Source of the DNA: Micromonospora sp. U21
Lineage (GTDB): Bacteria > Actinomycetota > Actinomycetes > Mycobacteriales > Micromonosporaceae
DNA length: 64,000 nt
Reading direction: 5' to 3'
Assembly (NCBI RefSeq): GCF_018070045.1
Contig: NZ_JAGPYK010000009.1
Coordinates: 62,001-126,000 of the forward strand
Shown here: piece after piece, positions 19,048-26,789 of the stretch
Layout: each line of letters begins with the position of its first letter
Numbering within the stretch: position 1 is the stretch's first letter
Made by a program: the position numbers and the translations under genes
The notes under the pieces: generated by a model
What the model was told of the DNA's origin: nothing
Database searches by the model: none
The model's input: only the letters and a program-made list of their open reading frames with translations

Positions 19048-19737
19048 GTGGTGGGCACACAGCTGAACTGGGACCAGTACGCCACGGCGTGGGCACGGTT
19101 GCACGGCGGGTTCGACCCCCGGACGGCCGCGCCGGTGGTGCGCGCCTGGCTGCGGTTCGCGTACCACGTCGGGTACGTGCTGGGCCGGCTGCGGGTCAGT
19201 CCCACGGCGGTCACCGTGGCCGGGGTGCTGCTCTGCTTCTGCGTACCGCTGCTGGTGACCCGGCCGGCGGACGGGCCCTTTCTCGGCGCGCTGTTCGTGC
19301 TGCTCGCCTCGGTGGCGGACAGCGTGGACGGGGCCGTGGCGGTGGCCACCGGCCGCACCACCCGGCTCGGCTACGTCTACGACTCGGTCGCCGACCGGCT
19401 CGGTGAGGTGGCCTGGCTGCTGGCGTTCTGGCTGGTCGGCGCGCCGGGCGCGCTGGTGGTCGCGGGCGGCGCGCTGTCCTGGCTGCACGAGTACACCCGG
19501 GCCCGAGCGGTCTCCGCCGGCATGCGTGAGATCGGCGCGGTGACCGTGGGCGAACGCCCCACCCGGGTCTCGGTGGCGCTGGTCGGGTTGCTGGTCGCCG
19601 GGCTGGCCGGGCTGATCGAGCCGGATCTCGCCGCCGGCACCATCACCATGGCGACCGCGGTGTGGGTGCTGCTGGCCGGCTTCGGTCTGGGGCAGCTGCT
19701 CTCCACCGTCCGCCGCGCGCTGCTCGACGCCGGCTGA
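19048..19737 (+). CDS. CDP-alcohol phosphatidyltransferase family protein
   Basis: A 229-residue integral membrane enzyme that would join a CDP-linked lipid to an alcohol acceptor in phospholipid synthesis. Five to six membrane helices surround the active-site region D91-x2-D94-G95-x2-A98-V99 ... G108-x3-D112-x3-D116. All four metal-binding Asp are present, but the Arg that normally follows Ala98 is Val, so the CDP-contacting Arg is missing. The acceptor cannot be predicted. GTG at 19048 is the first start after metF, which ends 44 bases upstream; the second GTG is adjacent. The gene converges with crtI. Confidence 0.82.
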   Translation: MVGTQLNWDQYATAWARLHGGFDPRTAAPVVRAWLRFAYHVGYVLGRLRVSPTAVTVAGVLLCFCVPLLVTRPADGPFLGALFVLLASVADSVDGAVAVATGRTTRLGYVYDSVADRLGEVAWLLAFWLVGAPGALVVAGGALSWLHEYTRARAVSAGMREIGAVTVGERPTRVSVALVGLLVAGLAGLIEPDLAAGTITMATAVWVLLAGFGLGQLLSTVRRALLDAG

Positions 19738-19755
19738 CCTCCGTGCCGCGATGTC

Positions 19756-19803
19756 AGGAAGGGCCCCTTCCTATACCGCAGGCGTTAACAAGGTGCCCTT
19801 CCT
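19756..19803. repeat. Inverted repeat at a convergent junction
   Basis: AGGAAGGGCCCCTT (19756-19769) pairs with AAGGTGCCCTTCCT (19790-19803), 13 of 14 positions. The left arm is itself part of the local palindrome AGGAAGGGCCCCTTCCT. It resembles AGGAAGGGCCCC-type intergenic sequences I associate with Micromonosporaceae (from memory). It probably ends both crtI and the CDP-alcohol transferase transcripts. Confidence 0.82.
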
Positions 19804-19808
19804 TGCGG

Positions 19809-21296
19809 CTACCAGGCGGGGCCGATCTCGTCGGCGACGATCTGCGCGGAGAGGGTCACCATCGGCAGCCCACCGCCGGGGTGGCTGGAGCCGCCCACCA
19901 GCCACAGCCCGTGCGCCGGGCCCCGGTTGGCCGGGCGGAGCAGCCCTCCGGCGGTGCCGTAGATCGAGCCACCCGGCGCGCCGGTCGCCGCGTCCAGGTC
20001 GGCCGGGGTACGGACCTCGCGAAACAGCAGCCGGTCGCGTACGTCCACGCCACGCTCCGCCAGCACCGCCAGGATCCGGTCGGCGTACGCGTCGGCCAGC
20101 CCCGGGCGTCGCCAGTCGACCGCGCCCGCGGCGGTGCCCTGCCGTGCGGCGTTGACCAGCACGAACCACGCCTCGTGCCCGGCCGGGCGGGCCATCGGGT
20201 CGTCGGCCACGGTGACGAACACCGTCGGGTCGGCTGCCGGCCGCGCCCGTACGCCGCGCCCCGGGTCGCCGAAGACCGCGTCGAACTCCGCGTCGTAGTC
20301 GCGCGGAAAGAAGACGTTGTGGTGCGCCAGCCCGGTGCTGCCGGAGACGCCGAGCAGCAGCACGAAGCCCGCCAGGCTGCGGTCGGCCAGCCCGGCCAGC
20401 CGGCGTGCGTGCGGCAGCAGGTCGCGGTAGACGGTGAGTGCGTCCACGTTGGCCACCACCACATCGGCGGGCACCGGCGCGGTGACGCCGGCGAGGCGTA
20501 CCCCGTGCACCCGGCCGCCGGCGGCGTCGATCCGGGTCACCGTGGCGCCGGTCCGCACGACCACGCCGAGGTCCAGGCAGCGCGTCAGCAGCGCGTCGGC
20601 GAGCGTGCCCAACCCGCCGCGCAGGTACCAGCCGCCGAAGGTCAGCTCGGCGTAGGGGACCGCCACCATGGCCGCCGGCGCCCGGCGGGGGTCGGCGCCG
20701 GTGTAGGTGGCGTACCGGTCCAGCAGCATCCGCAGCCGAGGGTCGGACAGGTGCCGGCGGCCCAGCCCGCGCAGGGTGCGGCCCGGGGCGATGGCGGCCA
20801 GGTCGCCGACGCGCCAGGCCAGCGACGCGAGGTCGCGGGGGGAATCGACGGTACGGCGCAGGATGTCCCGCGAGGAGGCGTGCCACACCCGCGCCGCCCG
20901 GCGCCACAGCCGTTGCCAGTCGGCCGCCGCCCGGTCACCGAAGGCGGCCCCGATCCGCGCCGCGAACTCCACCGGGTCGGCGCAGGAGGCCAGTGCCGGG
21001 CCACCGGTGGGGAAGACGTGCCGGACGATCGGGTCCAGCGGGGCCAGGTCCAGGTACTCGTCGAGCTTCGCCCCGGTCGCCTCGAACAGGTCGTGGAAGA
21101 CCTCGGGCAGGGTGAGCAGGCTCGGGCCGGTGTCGAAGTGGAACGACCCGGCCGGGGTGTCGTGCACGTACCGGCCGAGCTTGCCGCCGACCGTGTCGGC
21201 CCGCTCGAAGACGGTCACCTGGTGCCCGGTGGCGGCCAGCCGGGCGGCGGTGGCCAGGCCACCCACCCCGGCGCCGACGACCACGATCCGCGCCAT
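19809..21296 (-). CDS. crtI: CrtI-family carotenoid desaturase/oxidase
   Basis: A 495-residue FAD enzyme that desaturates or oxidises carotenoid precursors at the membrane surface. It starts with the dinucleotide-binding motif VVVGAGVGGLATAARLAATG, followed by VFERADTVGGKLGR and FDTGPSLLTLPEVF, and ends with the CrtI signature LWLVGGSSHPGGGLPMV. The exact step (phytoene desaturation or terminal oxidation) cannot be told from motifs alone. ATG at 21296 lies 10 bases after the stop of the preceding glycosyltransferase. It is the last gene of the leftward carotenoid operon. Confidence 0.9.
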   Translation of the reverse strand: MARIVVVGAGVGGLATAARLAATGHQVTVFERADTVGGKLGRYVHDTPAGSFHFDTGPSLLTLPEVFHDLFEATGAKLDEYLDLAPLDPIVRHVFPTGGPALASCADPVEFAARIGAAFGDRAAADWQRLWRRAARVWHASSRDILRRTVDSPRDLASLAWRVGDLAAIAPGRTLRGLGRRHLSDPRLRMLLDRYATYTGADPRRAPAAMVAVPYAELTFGGWYLRGGLGTLADALLTRCLDLGVVVRTGATVTRIDAAGGRVHGVRLAGVTAPVPADVVVANVDALTVYRDLLPHARRLAGLADRSLAGFVLLLGVSGSTGLAHHNVFFPRDYDAEFDAVFGDPGRGVRARPAADPTVFVTVADDPMARPAGHEAWFVLVNAARQGTAAGAVDWRRPGLADAYADRILAVLAERGVDVRDRLLFREVRTPADLDAATGAPGGSIYGTAGGLLRPANRGPAHGLWLVGGSSHPGGGLPMVTLSAQIVADEIGPAW

Positions 21297-21306
21297 GCCG
21301 CGCCTC

Positions 21307-22434
21307 CTAGCTGACCGGGCGGCCCCGCCAGGTCAGGCGACGCTGCTTTCGCAGATGGTACGACCGCAGGGTCAGCCAACCGAGGACCACGACCGACACG
21401 GGGTGTGCGAGCGCGTCGGGCCACCACCGGCCGCCGGTCGCCCGGGCGGTGAGCACCCGCCCGGCCACCCCGAGCAGGTAGCCGGCCAGGCCCGCGGCGG
21501 CCACCCCCGGCGCGCCGGCCGCCAGGGCCGCCACCGCGACCAGCGGCGGGGCGGTGTAGAGCAGCAGCAGCAACGCCACCACGGCGGCCGCCGCGCCCGG
21601 GTGCCCGAACGACGCCCACAGCGACTTCGAGTACCCGTCACGCAGCTGCGGCCAGTCGTCGTACATCCGACACGTGGCCAGCCGGGAGCCGTCGGCGAGG
21701 ACGATCCGCCCACCGGCCCGCTTGACCGCCCGGGCCAGCTCGACGTCCTCCAGGATCTTGTCGGCGACCGCGGCGTGTCCACCGGCGGCGGTGTAGCCGG
21801 CCCGGTCCAGCACCAGGAACTGCCCGCCCGCCGCGGCCAGCGACGGCCGCCGCGAGCGCTCCATCGCGCGCAGCGGCAGGAAGGTCAGCCAGAGCCACTG
21901 CAACAGCGGCTGCACCAGCCGGTCGGCCGCCGTCGCCACCACGATCCGGGGGTACGGCGACAGCAGCGTCGCGCGGGCGGCGCGCAGCTCGGTGACGGCC
22001 GCCGCCACGGCGTGCGGGGCGAGCACCACGTCGGCGTCGACGAAGACCAGCGCGGTCGCCGCCGGGTCGGCCCGGGTGGCCAGCTGCCAGCAGGCGTGCG
22101 GCTTGCCCAGCCAGCCCGGCGGCGGGGCGACCCCGGTGAGCAGGGTGACCCGGGGGTCGTCGCCGGCCACCGCGCGGACCACGTCGGCGGTGCCGTCGGT
22201 GGACCCGTCGTCGAGGACCACGACGCGTAGCCCGGGCACACCGCGCTGGGCGAGCAGAGCGCGCAGGCAGGGCGCGACCCGGGCGGCCTCGTCCCGCAGC
22301 GGCAGCAGCACGGCGACCGGCTCGCCGGCCTCGTCCGGTCGGTCGGTGGGCCGGCGCAGCCAGCGCGAGGCGTTGACCCAGGTGTGCCCGGTCAGCGCGG
22401 CGACGACGAGCAGCAGGGCGAACAGGACGGTCAT
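21307..22434 (-). CDS. Family 2 glycosyltransferase of the carotenoid operon
   Basis: A 375-residue membrane GT-A glycosyltransferase. An N-terminal membrane segment is followed by the GT2 domain with VAVLLPLRDEAARVAPCL, VVVLDDGSTDGTADVV, the DxD-like metal site LVFVDADVVLAP, and the acceptor motif KILEDVELARAVKRAGG. Three or four membrane helices follow at the C-terminus. By position it probably glycosylates a carotenoid, as CrtQ- or CruC-type enzymes do (inference from operon). ATG at 22434 overlaps the upstream stop by ATGA. A second role in glycolipid synthesis cannot be excluded. Confidence 0.85.
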   Translation of the reverse strand: MTVLFALLLVVAALTGHTWVNASRWLRRPTDRPDEAGEPVAVLLPLRDEAARVAPCLRALLAQRGVPGLRVVVLDDGSTDGTADVVRAVAGDDPRVTLLTGVAPPPGWLGKPHACWQLATRADPAATALVFVDADVVLAPHAVAAAVTELRAARATLLSPYPRIVVATAADRLVQPLLQWLWLTFLPLRAMERSRRPSLAAAGGQFLVLDRAGYTAAGGHAAVADKILEDVELARAVKRAGGRIVLADGSRLATCRMYDDWPQLRDGYSKSLWASFGHPGAAAAVVALLLLLYTAPPLVAVAALAAGAPGVAAAGLAGYLLGVAGRVLTARATGGRWWPDALAHPVSVVVLGWLTLRSYHLRKQRRLTWRGRPVS

Positions 22435-23270
22435 CGGGTCGCGTCGACACCGGGGCGGTGCGGCTGGTGGCTCTCCCGGTGGGCGTCGGAGGCCCGGCGG
22501 GCGCGCAGCAGGATCACCGCCAGCGGCACGGCGGTCACCGACATGCCGGCCGCGCCCCAGAGCGCCGAGGCGGGCAGGTCGAGGAAGACCGCGTGGGCCA
22601 GGATGCTGGAGAAGTACGTCCACAGGTAGAGCGCGATCATCGGGTGATCCCGGTGGTCGGTGCGTTCGGCGTCCGGGCCTGCCAGCGGGCGCAGCGCGCT
22701 CATCAGCAGCACCGCGAAGAGCAGCCAGCCCAGGTAGTTGCTGACCGGGATGCCGGGCAGGCCGGGCAGCGCCGGGGTGGCGTCCCGCCAGACCCAGTAC
22801 CCCTCGGCCACCATCTGCGGATCGAGGAAGAGGTCCCAGGCGGCCAGCCCCAGCGCGGCCAGCGTGATGCGGTGCACCCGCCGGATGGTCGGCGACCCGG
22901 TGCCGCCGGTCAGCCGGACCGCCGCCAGCCACGCCGGCCAGGCCATCCAGGTCCAGGCCAGGGGGATGATCAGCGGCACCCCGGCCAGCTTGGGGCCGAG
23001 CTCTCCGGAGTAGTCGTAGCTGCCGAACGGCACACCTGTGGCCACCCCGATCGCCTCGATCGCGAACCCTCCGCCAGTGGCCACGGCGACCAGCGCCACC
23101 GCGGCCCGGGGTCCCCGGCTGAGCAGCGCGTGGCCGACCGAGAGAAGCCAGCCGAGCACGACGGTGGCCACGGTGAGCCCGGCCCGGGTGGCGCCGGTGG
23201 TCAGCGGGTAGCAGATCTGGGCGAGCACCAGGACGGCGAGCAGCGTCCAGGAGATCCCCCGCCGGGTCAT
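22431..23270 (-). CDS. cruF: CruF-like carotenoid biosynthesis membrane protein (DUF422)
   Basis: A 279-residue polytopic membrane protein of the DUF422/CruF group, which hydrates carotenoid ends, giving 1'-hydroxy carotenoids. About seven hydrophobic helices are seen. Family markers include AIGVATGVPFGSYDYSGELG, WTWMAWPAWLAA, AAWDLFLDPQMVAEGYWVW and ISVSNYLGW-like GIPVSNYLGWLLFAVL. ATG at 23270 overlaps the upstream GNAT stop by ATGA; its own stop overlaps the GT2 start in the same way. The order hydratase then glycosyltransferase fits formation of a glycosylated hydroxy-carotenoid. Confidence 0.87.
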   Translation of the reverse strand: MTRRGISWTLLAVLVLAQICYPLTTGATRAGLTVATVVLGWLLSVGHALLSRGPRAAVALVAVATGGGFAIEAIGVATGVPFGSYDYSGELGPKLAGVPLIIPLAWTWMAWPAWLAAVRLTGGTGSPTIRRVHRITLAALGLAAWDLFLDPQMVAEGYWVWRDATPALPGLPGIPVSNYLGWLLFAVLLMSALRPLAGPDAERTDHRDHPMIALYLWTYFSSILAHAVFLDLPASALWGAAGMSVTAVPLAVILLRARRASDAHRESHQPHRPGVDATR

Positions 23271-23818
23271 GACGCCGGGCGCTCGAGAGGCAGATCCCGG
23301 CCGAGCACGCCGAACGGCCGCTCGTCGCCGGGGAAGTGGAAGTCGCGCAGGACGTCGACGAAGCCGAACCTCCGGTACAGCCGCCAGGCCCGCGAGGTCT
23401 GCTCGTCGGCCTCCGGGGTGGACAGCAGCGTGGTGTCGCCCTCGGCCATGGTGAGCAGGGCACGCAGCTGGCCGGCGCCCAGGCCGTGCCCCTGCGCCGG
23501 CGGCCGTACGTGCAGCTCGACCACCTCGAAGCAGTGGGTGAGCCAGCGCTGCCGGGTCGGGGCGTCCAGGGCCCGGTGCACCTGGTCGTGCCACCACTGC
23601 CCGGGGCCGCCCAGGTAGCCGTAGCCGAAGCCGGCGAGGTGACCCTCGCTGGTCAGGCTGGCCACGGCTCGGAACCCGGGCCGGCGGACGTGGGTGGCGA
23701 TGTAGCCGCGCCGGGCCTCCAGCAGATCGGTGCGGTATCCCATCGCCTCGCCGTAGACGGTCACCACGTCGTCCAGCCGCCGGACGAGATCGTCCGGCGT
23801 CCAGCGCACCAACCTCAT
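23267..23818 (-). CDS. GNAT acetyltransferase inside the carotenoid operon
   Basis: A 183-residue protein with one GNAT domain. The acetyl-CoA loop is VVELHVRPPAQGHGLGAGQL (about 103-122), preceded by SEGHLAGFGYGYLGG and followed by LLSTPEADEQTSRAWRLYRRFGF. ATG at 23818 overlaps the crtA stop and its TGA overlaps the cruF start, so it is an integral part of the operon. Possible roles are acylation of the carotenoid sugar, or of another small molecule; no evidence separates these. Composition is like its neighbours, with no sign of recent insertion. Confidence 0.82.
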   Translation of the reverse strand: MRLVRWTPDDLVRRLDDVVTVYGEAMGYRTDLLEARRGYIATHVRRPGFRAVASLTSEGHLAGFGYGYLGGPGQWWHDQVHRALDAPTRQRWLTHCFEVVELHVRPPAQGHGLGAGQLRALLTMAEGDTTLLSTPEADEQTSRAWRLYRRFGFVDVLRDFHFPGDERPFGVLGRDLPLERPAS

Positions 23819-24585
23819 GCCCGTCCACCCTTCGCCGTTCCCGGGTCGCCGTCGGCGACCCACCCGAGCACCGTCCGGTCGCCGACCACGTCGCGCACCT
23901 CGAACCGTGCGAACAGCTCCTCGGCGTACCAGCCCGCGGTGGGGGTTCGCATGATCGCCGCCCGGTGCTCCGGGTGACGGTACGCGAACGCCACCAGGTC
24001 CGCCGGATCACGCCACACGCTCACCGTGCCCTGCCAACCCAGCGGCGCCTCACCGACACCGAACCGGGCCAGCAGCCCCGGCGCGTCGCGCAGGGCGGCG
24101 GCGACCGGGGGGATCGCCCGCCAGAAGGTGGCCGCCCGGCGGGCCCGCAGCCGGGCCCGGGTCAGTGCCAGCACCGGGCCGGTGACCCGGCCACCCGGCG
24201 GCTCGCCGAAGGGCCGCTGACCGGACCACTCGCCCCGGCTGCTCAGTGGCCGCAGGTCGACCCGGGCGTGGGCGCGGGCGATCCGAGCCCAGGCGCGGCC
24301 GACCGGCGAGTCGTCGAAGCCGGCCGCCGCGGCGGGCGAGTCCCAGACGGTCAGCGCCGCCCACCGGGTCAGGTCGGCGTCACCCGGCCCGAAGCCGGTG
24401 CCCGTCCCGGTGCCCAGCAGCTTGCCGAACCGCACGCCCGGCAGGGCGCGCAACCGGCCCGGGTCCACCGCCATCCGGGTCAGCGCCCGGGGCAGCGCGC
24501 CACGGGAGGTCCGCCACACGTGCAGGGTGACCAGATCCGGAACGGCGCTGCTGTGCCTGCTGGTTCGCTCGCTCCGCTCGCTCAC
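23815..24585 (-). CDS. crtA: CrtA-like spheroidene monooxygenase family protein
   Basis: A 256-residue heme-protein-like monooxygenase related to spheroidene monooxygenase, which adds keto groups to carotenoids. Markers are VTLHVWRTSRGALPRALTRM, FGKLLGTGTGTGFGPGDAD, WAALTVWDSPAAAAGFDDSP and the C-terminal FARFEVRDVVGDRT. GTG at 24585 overlaps the ybaK stop by GTGA. Its first codons come from the repeated GAGCGAGCGGAGCGAGCGAA sequence (SERSERT), a low-complexity N-terminal tag that is probably not functional; a later start near the VTLHVW strand is possible. Confidence 0.82.
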   Translation of the reverse strand: MSERSERTSRHSSAVPDLVTLHVWRTSRGALPRALTRMAVDPGRLRALPGVRFGKLLGTGTGTGFGPGDADLTRWAALTVWDSPAAAAGFDDSPVGRAWARIARAHARVDLRPLSSRGEWSGQRPFGEPPGGRVTGPVLALTRARLRARRAATFWRAIPPVAAALRDAPGLLARFGVGEAPLGWQGTVSVWRDPADLVAFAYRHPEHRAAIMRTPTAGWYAEELFARFEVRDVVGDRTVLGWVADGDPGTAKGGRA

Positions 24586-25070
24586 GCCACCTCGGCCGGG
24601 GTGCCGGCGGTGACCCGCAGCAGCTCGGCGTAGGTGGTCGGAAAGACGGCCTGCGGTACGCCACCCGCGGCCCAGATCTCCGGGTACGCCGCCAGCGCGG
24701 TGTCCACCAGGGTGCGCAGCGGTCGGGGGTGCCCGAGCGGGGCGACCCCACCGATCGGCTGCCCGGTGTGCGTCCGGACGAACTCCGGGGTGGCCCGGCG
24801 CAGTCGAGTGACCCCGATCGACGCGGCCAGGCCGGCGGTGTCCACCCGGTGCGCGCCGGAGGTGAGCACGAGCAGCGGCGTGTCGTCCGCGTCGAAGATG
24901 AGCGAGTTGGCGATCTGACCGACCTGGACGCCGAGCGCCTCGGCGGCCGCCGCGGCGGTGTGCACCGCGTCGGGCAGCAGGCGGACCGTGCTGGGCTGGC
25001 CGGCGCCGTCGAGCGCGCCGGAGCCGTCCAGCGCGTCCTGCACCGCCCGTACGTTCGGGTGTGGCTGCAT
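24582..25070 (-). CDS. YbaK/EbsC-family aminoacyl-tRNA deacylase-like protein
   Basis: A 162-residue cytoplasmic protein resembling the editing domain of prolyl-tRNA synthetase, which hydrolyses mischarged tRNA such as Cys-tRNA(Pro) or Ala-tRNA(Pro). Evidence: VGQIANSLIFDADDTPLLVLTSGAHRVDT, with the conserved IxxSLxF region, GQPIGGVAPLGHPRPLRTL with the GxxxGxxxPxGH motif, and FPTTYAELLRVT. ATG at 25070 is preferred because the longer frame adds only non-conserved residues; GGGAAGAA lies upstream. It is the first gene of the carotenoid operon although its function is unrelated. Confidence 0.88.
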   Translation of the reverse strand: MQPHPNVRAVQDALDGSGALDGAGQPSTVRLLPDAVHTAAAAAEALGVQVGQIANSLIFDADDTPLLVLTSGAHRVDTAGLAASIGVTRLRRATPEFVRTHTGQPIGGVAPLGHPRPLRTLVDTALAAYPEIWAAGGVPQAVFPTTYAELLRVTAGTPAEVA

Positions 25071-25134
25071 GTCGCCATTCTTCCCGGTCCACGGTGCCGG
25101 GTTCACTCCGGTGCACCGGGCGGCGCGTCACACG

Positions 25135-25165
25135 TTGCATTTTCGTCGGAGGGGAGGTGTACTGT
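25135..25165 (+). promoter_or_regulatory. Possible mutasome promoter
   Basis: TTGCAT (25135-25140) and TACTGT (25160-25165) with a 19-base spacer, slightly long. It lies directly before the LexA box, so a bound repressor would cover the start of transcription. Confidence 0.4.
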
Positions 25166-25176
25166 CAGCAGCAGTT

Positions 25177-25191
25177 AGAACGAGTGTTCGA
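25177..25191. promoter_or_regulatory. LexA (SOS) box of the mutasome operon
   Basis: AGAACGAGTGTTCGA contains the perfect palindrome GAAC-N4-GTTC, matching the actinobacterial SOS box (CGAACN4GTTCG type) apart from the outer base on one side. It is the only such site noticed in the window and precedes imuA'-imuB-dnaE2, a cassette known to be under LexA control in other actinobacteria. Confidence 0.85.
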
Positions 25192-25512
25192 TTGCCTCGA
25201 ACGCCCGTTCCAACCAGCCGGAGCGCGGCGTTTCGCGGCGCCAGCTCTGGCCGGTGCGGCTCCGCGGGCCGCACCTGGGTTTCCGGGCAGTCGCGAGCCC
25301 GGTCCCGACAGGCAGGAGCGTCGCCCGCCGCCCACGACCCCCGGGCGGCGGGCGACGAACCCGCCGGTACGCCGGCCGGGTGTGGTGTGGGGAAGCATCC
25401 ACACCCGGCCGGCCACACCCGGTGCGTCTTCCTCCGCACCACCCGACCTCGGCATCCCATCGGCGGCACCGGTGCGCCGAGGCGACGCCCCGGCCAGTGG
25501 AGGAGACAGTCC

Positions 25513-25962
25513 ATGCCGACCAACCCGGCTCAGGCACCGGCGGTGCCGGCGCACGTGCTGCCGCACCGCACCCCCGCCCAGCTCCTCATGTTGGCCCGGC
25601 GCGGGCTGGTCGAAGCCGGCCAGACCCGACCCGACGGCCTGCGCTACGCGGCTGCCCACCTGGCGGCTCTGCGCGCGGCGGCCGCACTGCTCGCCGCCCG
25701 TGCCCGACCCGCGCCGAGCCGGCGCAACCGGATCACCAGCGTCTGGGTCCTGCTCTGCGCCGTCGCCCCCGAGCTCGACGAGTGGGCCCGGTTCTTCGCC
25801 GCCGGCGCCGGCAAGCGGGCCGCCGCCGAGGCCGGCATCCCCCGGGTGGTCAGCGCCCGGGAGGCAGACGACCTGCTCCGCGCGGCCGAACAGTTCGTCA
25901 CGGTGGTGGAGACCGCGCTCGGCGTGGCTCATCAACCGGCCCTGGACGGTCTCGCCGCATGA
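25513..25962 (+). CDS. SAV_6107-type HEPN-domain protein
   Basis: A 149-residue all-helical cytoplasmic protein of the SAV_6107 HEPN group. The core (about 20-135) has HRTPAQLLMLARRGLVEAGQ, AAHLAALRAAAALLAARARP, SVWVLLCAVAPELDEWARFF and READDLLRAAEQFVTVVET. The canonical HEPN RxxxxH ribonuclease motif is not visible, so it may be a non-catalytic or ligand-binding form. ATG at 25513 has GGAGGAGA about 8 bases upstream. It is first in the operon after the SOS box, 101 bases ahead of imuA', suggesting a damage-induced role (inference). Confidence 0.85.
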   Translation: MPTNPAQAPAVPAHVLPHRTPAQLLMLARRGLVEAGQTRPDGLRYAAAHLAALRAAAALLAARARPAPSRRNRITSVWVLLCAVAPELDEWARFFAAGAGKRAAAEAGIPRVVSAREADDLLRAAEQFVTVVETALGVAHQPALDGLAA

Positions 25963-26063
25963 TCCCGCCGTGACACCGGCCGCCCGACGGGGGGAGTCGG
26001 GCGGCCGGCGTCACGGCGTGCCGGTCCTGATCTGATCCACAGCAACGACGGGGGGTTGGTCCA

Positions 26064-26789
26064 ATGGTGGGCCGCATGGTGGTCGGTTCCGCCGCACTGG
26101 CCGATCTGGTACGCCCGGCGAGCGCACCCGACCAGGTCGGCGGCCACCGGGTGCTGCCGGTGGCACCCGAGCTGACCGGCCTGCTGCCCAACCGGGGCCT
26201 GCGCCGGGGCAGCACCATCGCGGTCGCCGTCGGCCAACCCCGGCGCAGCGGCGGCACCTCGCTGGTGCTGGCCCTGCTCGCTGAGGCGTCCCGGGCCGGC
26301 TCGTGGTGCGCCGTGGTCGGGGTGCCGACGTTCGGCGCGGGCGCGGCCGCCGAGTTGGGCATCGCCCTGGACCGGCTGGCCCTGGTGCCGGATCCCGGCC
26401 CCGAGTGGGCCACCGTGGTCGCCGCACTGATCGACGGGGTGGACGTCGTGGTCACCGCCGTGCCGGCCGCGGTCTCCGCCTCGGTCGCCACCCGGCTGGC
26501 CGCCCGGGCCCGGCAGCGCGGCAGCGTGCTCGTCCCGTACGGCCGGTGGGACGGCGCGGACGTGACGCTGCAGGTGGTCCGTGGGGTCTGGGAAGGACTC
26601 GGGTCGGGCCGGGGCCGGCTGCGCCGCCGGGAGATCACCGTTTCGGCGCGGGGGCGTGGGGCGGCCGCCCGACCCAAGGAGATCAAGGTCTGGCTCCCCG
26701 GTGACGAGCTCACCCGGGTGATCCCTCGTACGGTGCCGTCGACCGTGGCCCGACCGGCCGTGTCGCTCACTCTGGTCAGCCCGGCGTGA
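26064..26789 (+). CDS. imuA': ImuA'-like accessory protein of the mutasome
   Basis: A 241-residue RecA-like protein. In mycobacteria ImuA' joins ImuB and DnaE2 in damage-induced translesion synthesis. Residues about 40-70 give GLRRGSTIAVAVGQPRRSGGTSLVLAL, a region equivalent to Walker A in which the lysine is missing, and a Walker-B-like VDVVVTAVPA follows. ATP binding is therefore doubtful, as in known ImuA' proteins. The Arg-rich C-terminal part contains SGRGRLRRREITVSARGRG. ATG at 26064 follows GGGGGG about 9 bases upstream. It overlaps imuB by GTGA. Confidence 0.85.
   Translation: MVGRMVVGSAALADLVRPASAPDQVGGHRVLPVAPELTGLLPNRGLRRGSTIAVAVGQPRRSGGTSLVLALLAEASRAGSWCAVVGVPTFGAGAAAELGIALDRLALVPDPGPEWATVVAALIDGVDVVVTAVPAAVSASVATRLAARARQRGSVLVPYGRWDGADVTLQVVRGVWEGLGSGRGRLRRREITVSARGRGAAARPKEIKVWLPGDELTRVIPRTVPSTVARPAVSLTLVSPA

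Larger units (their letters stand above)
25071..25512. other. Divergent intergenic region: ybaK and mutasome promoters
   Basis: 442 bases without a gene on either strand. It holds a LexA-type box near its left end (25177-25191) with a possible promoter just before it, then a leader of about 320 bases to the HEPN gene start. I see no tandem repeats or strong hairpins in the leader. Confidence 0.6.

Noticed and set aside
24560..24585. GAGCGAGCGGAGCGAGCGAA at the crtA start as a regulatory site
   Set aside because: Likely a common low-complexity sequence of this group that provides the start codons; no operator symmetry seen.
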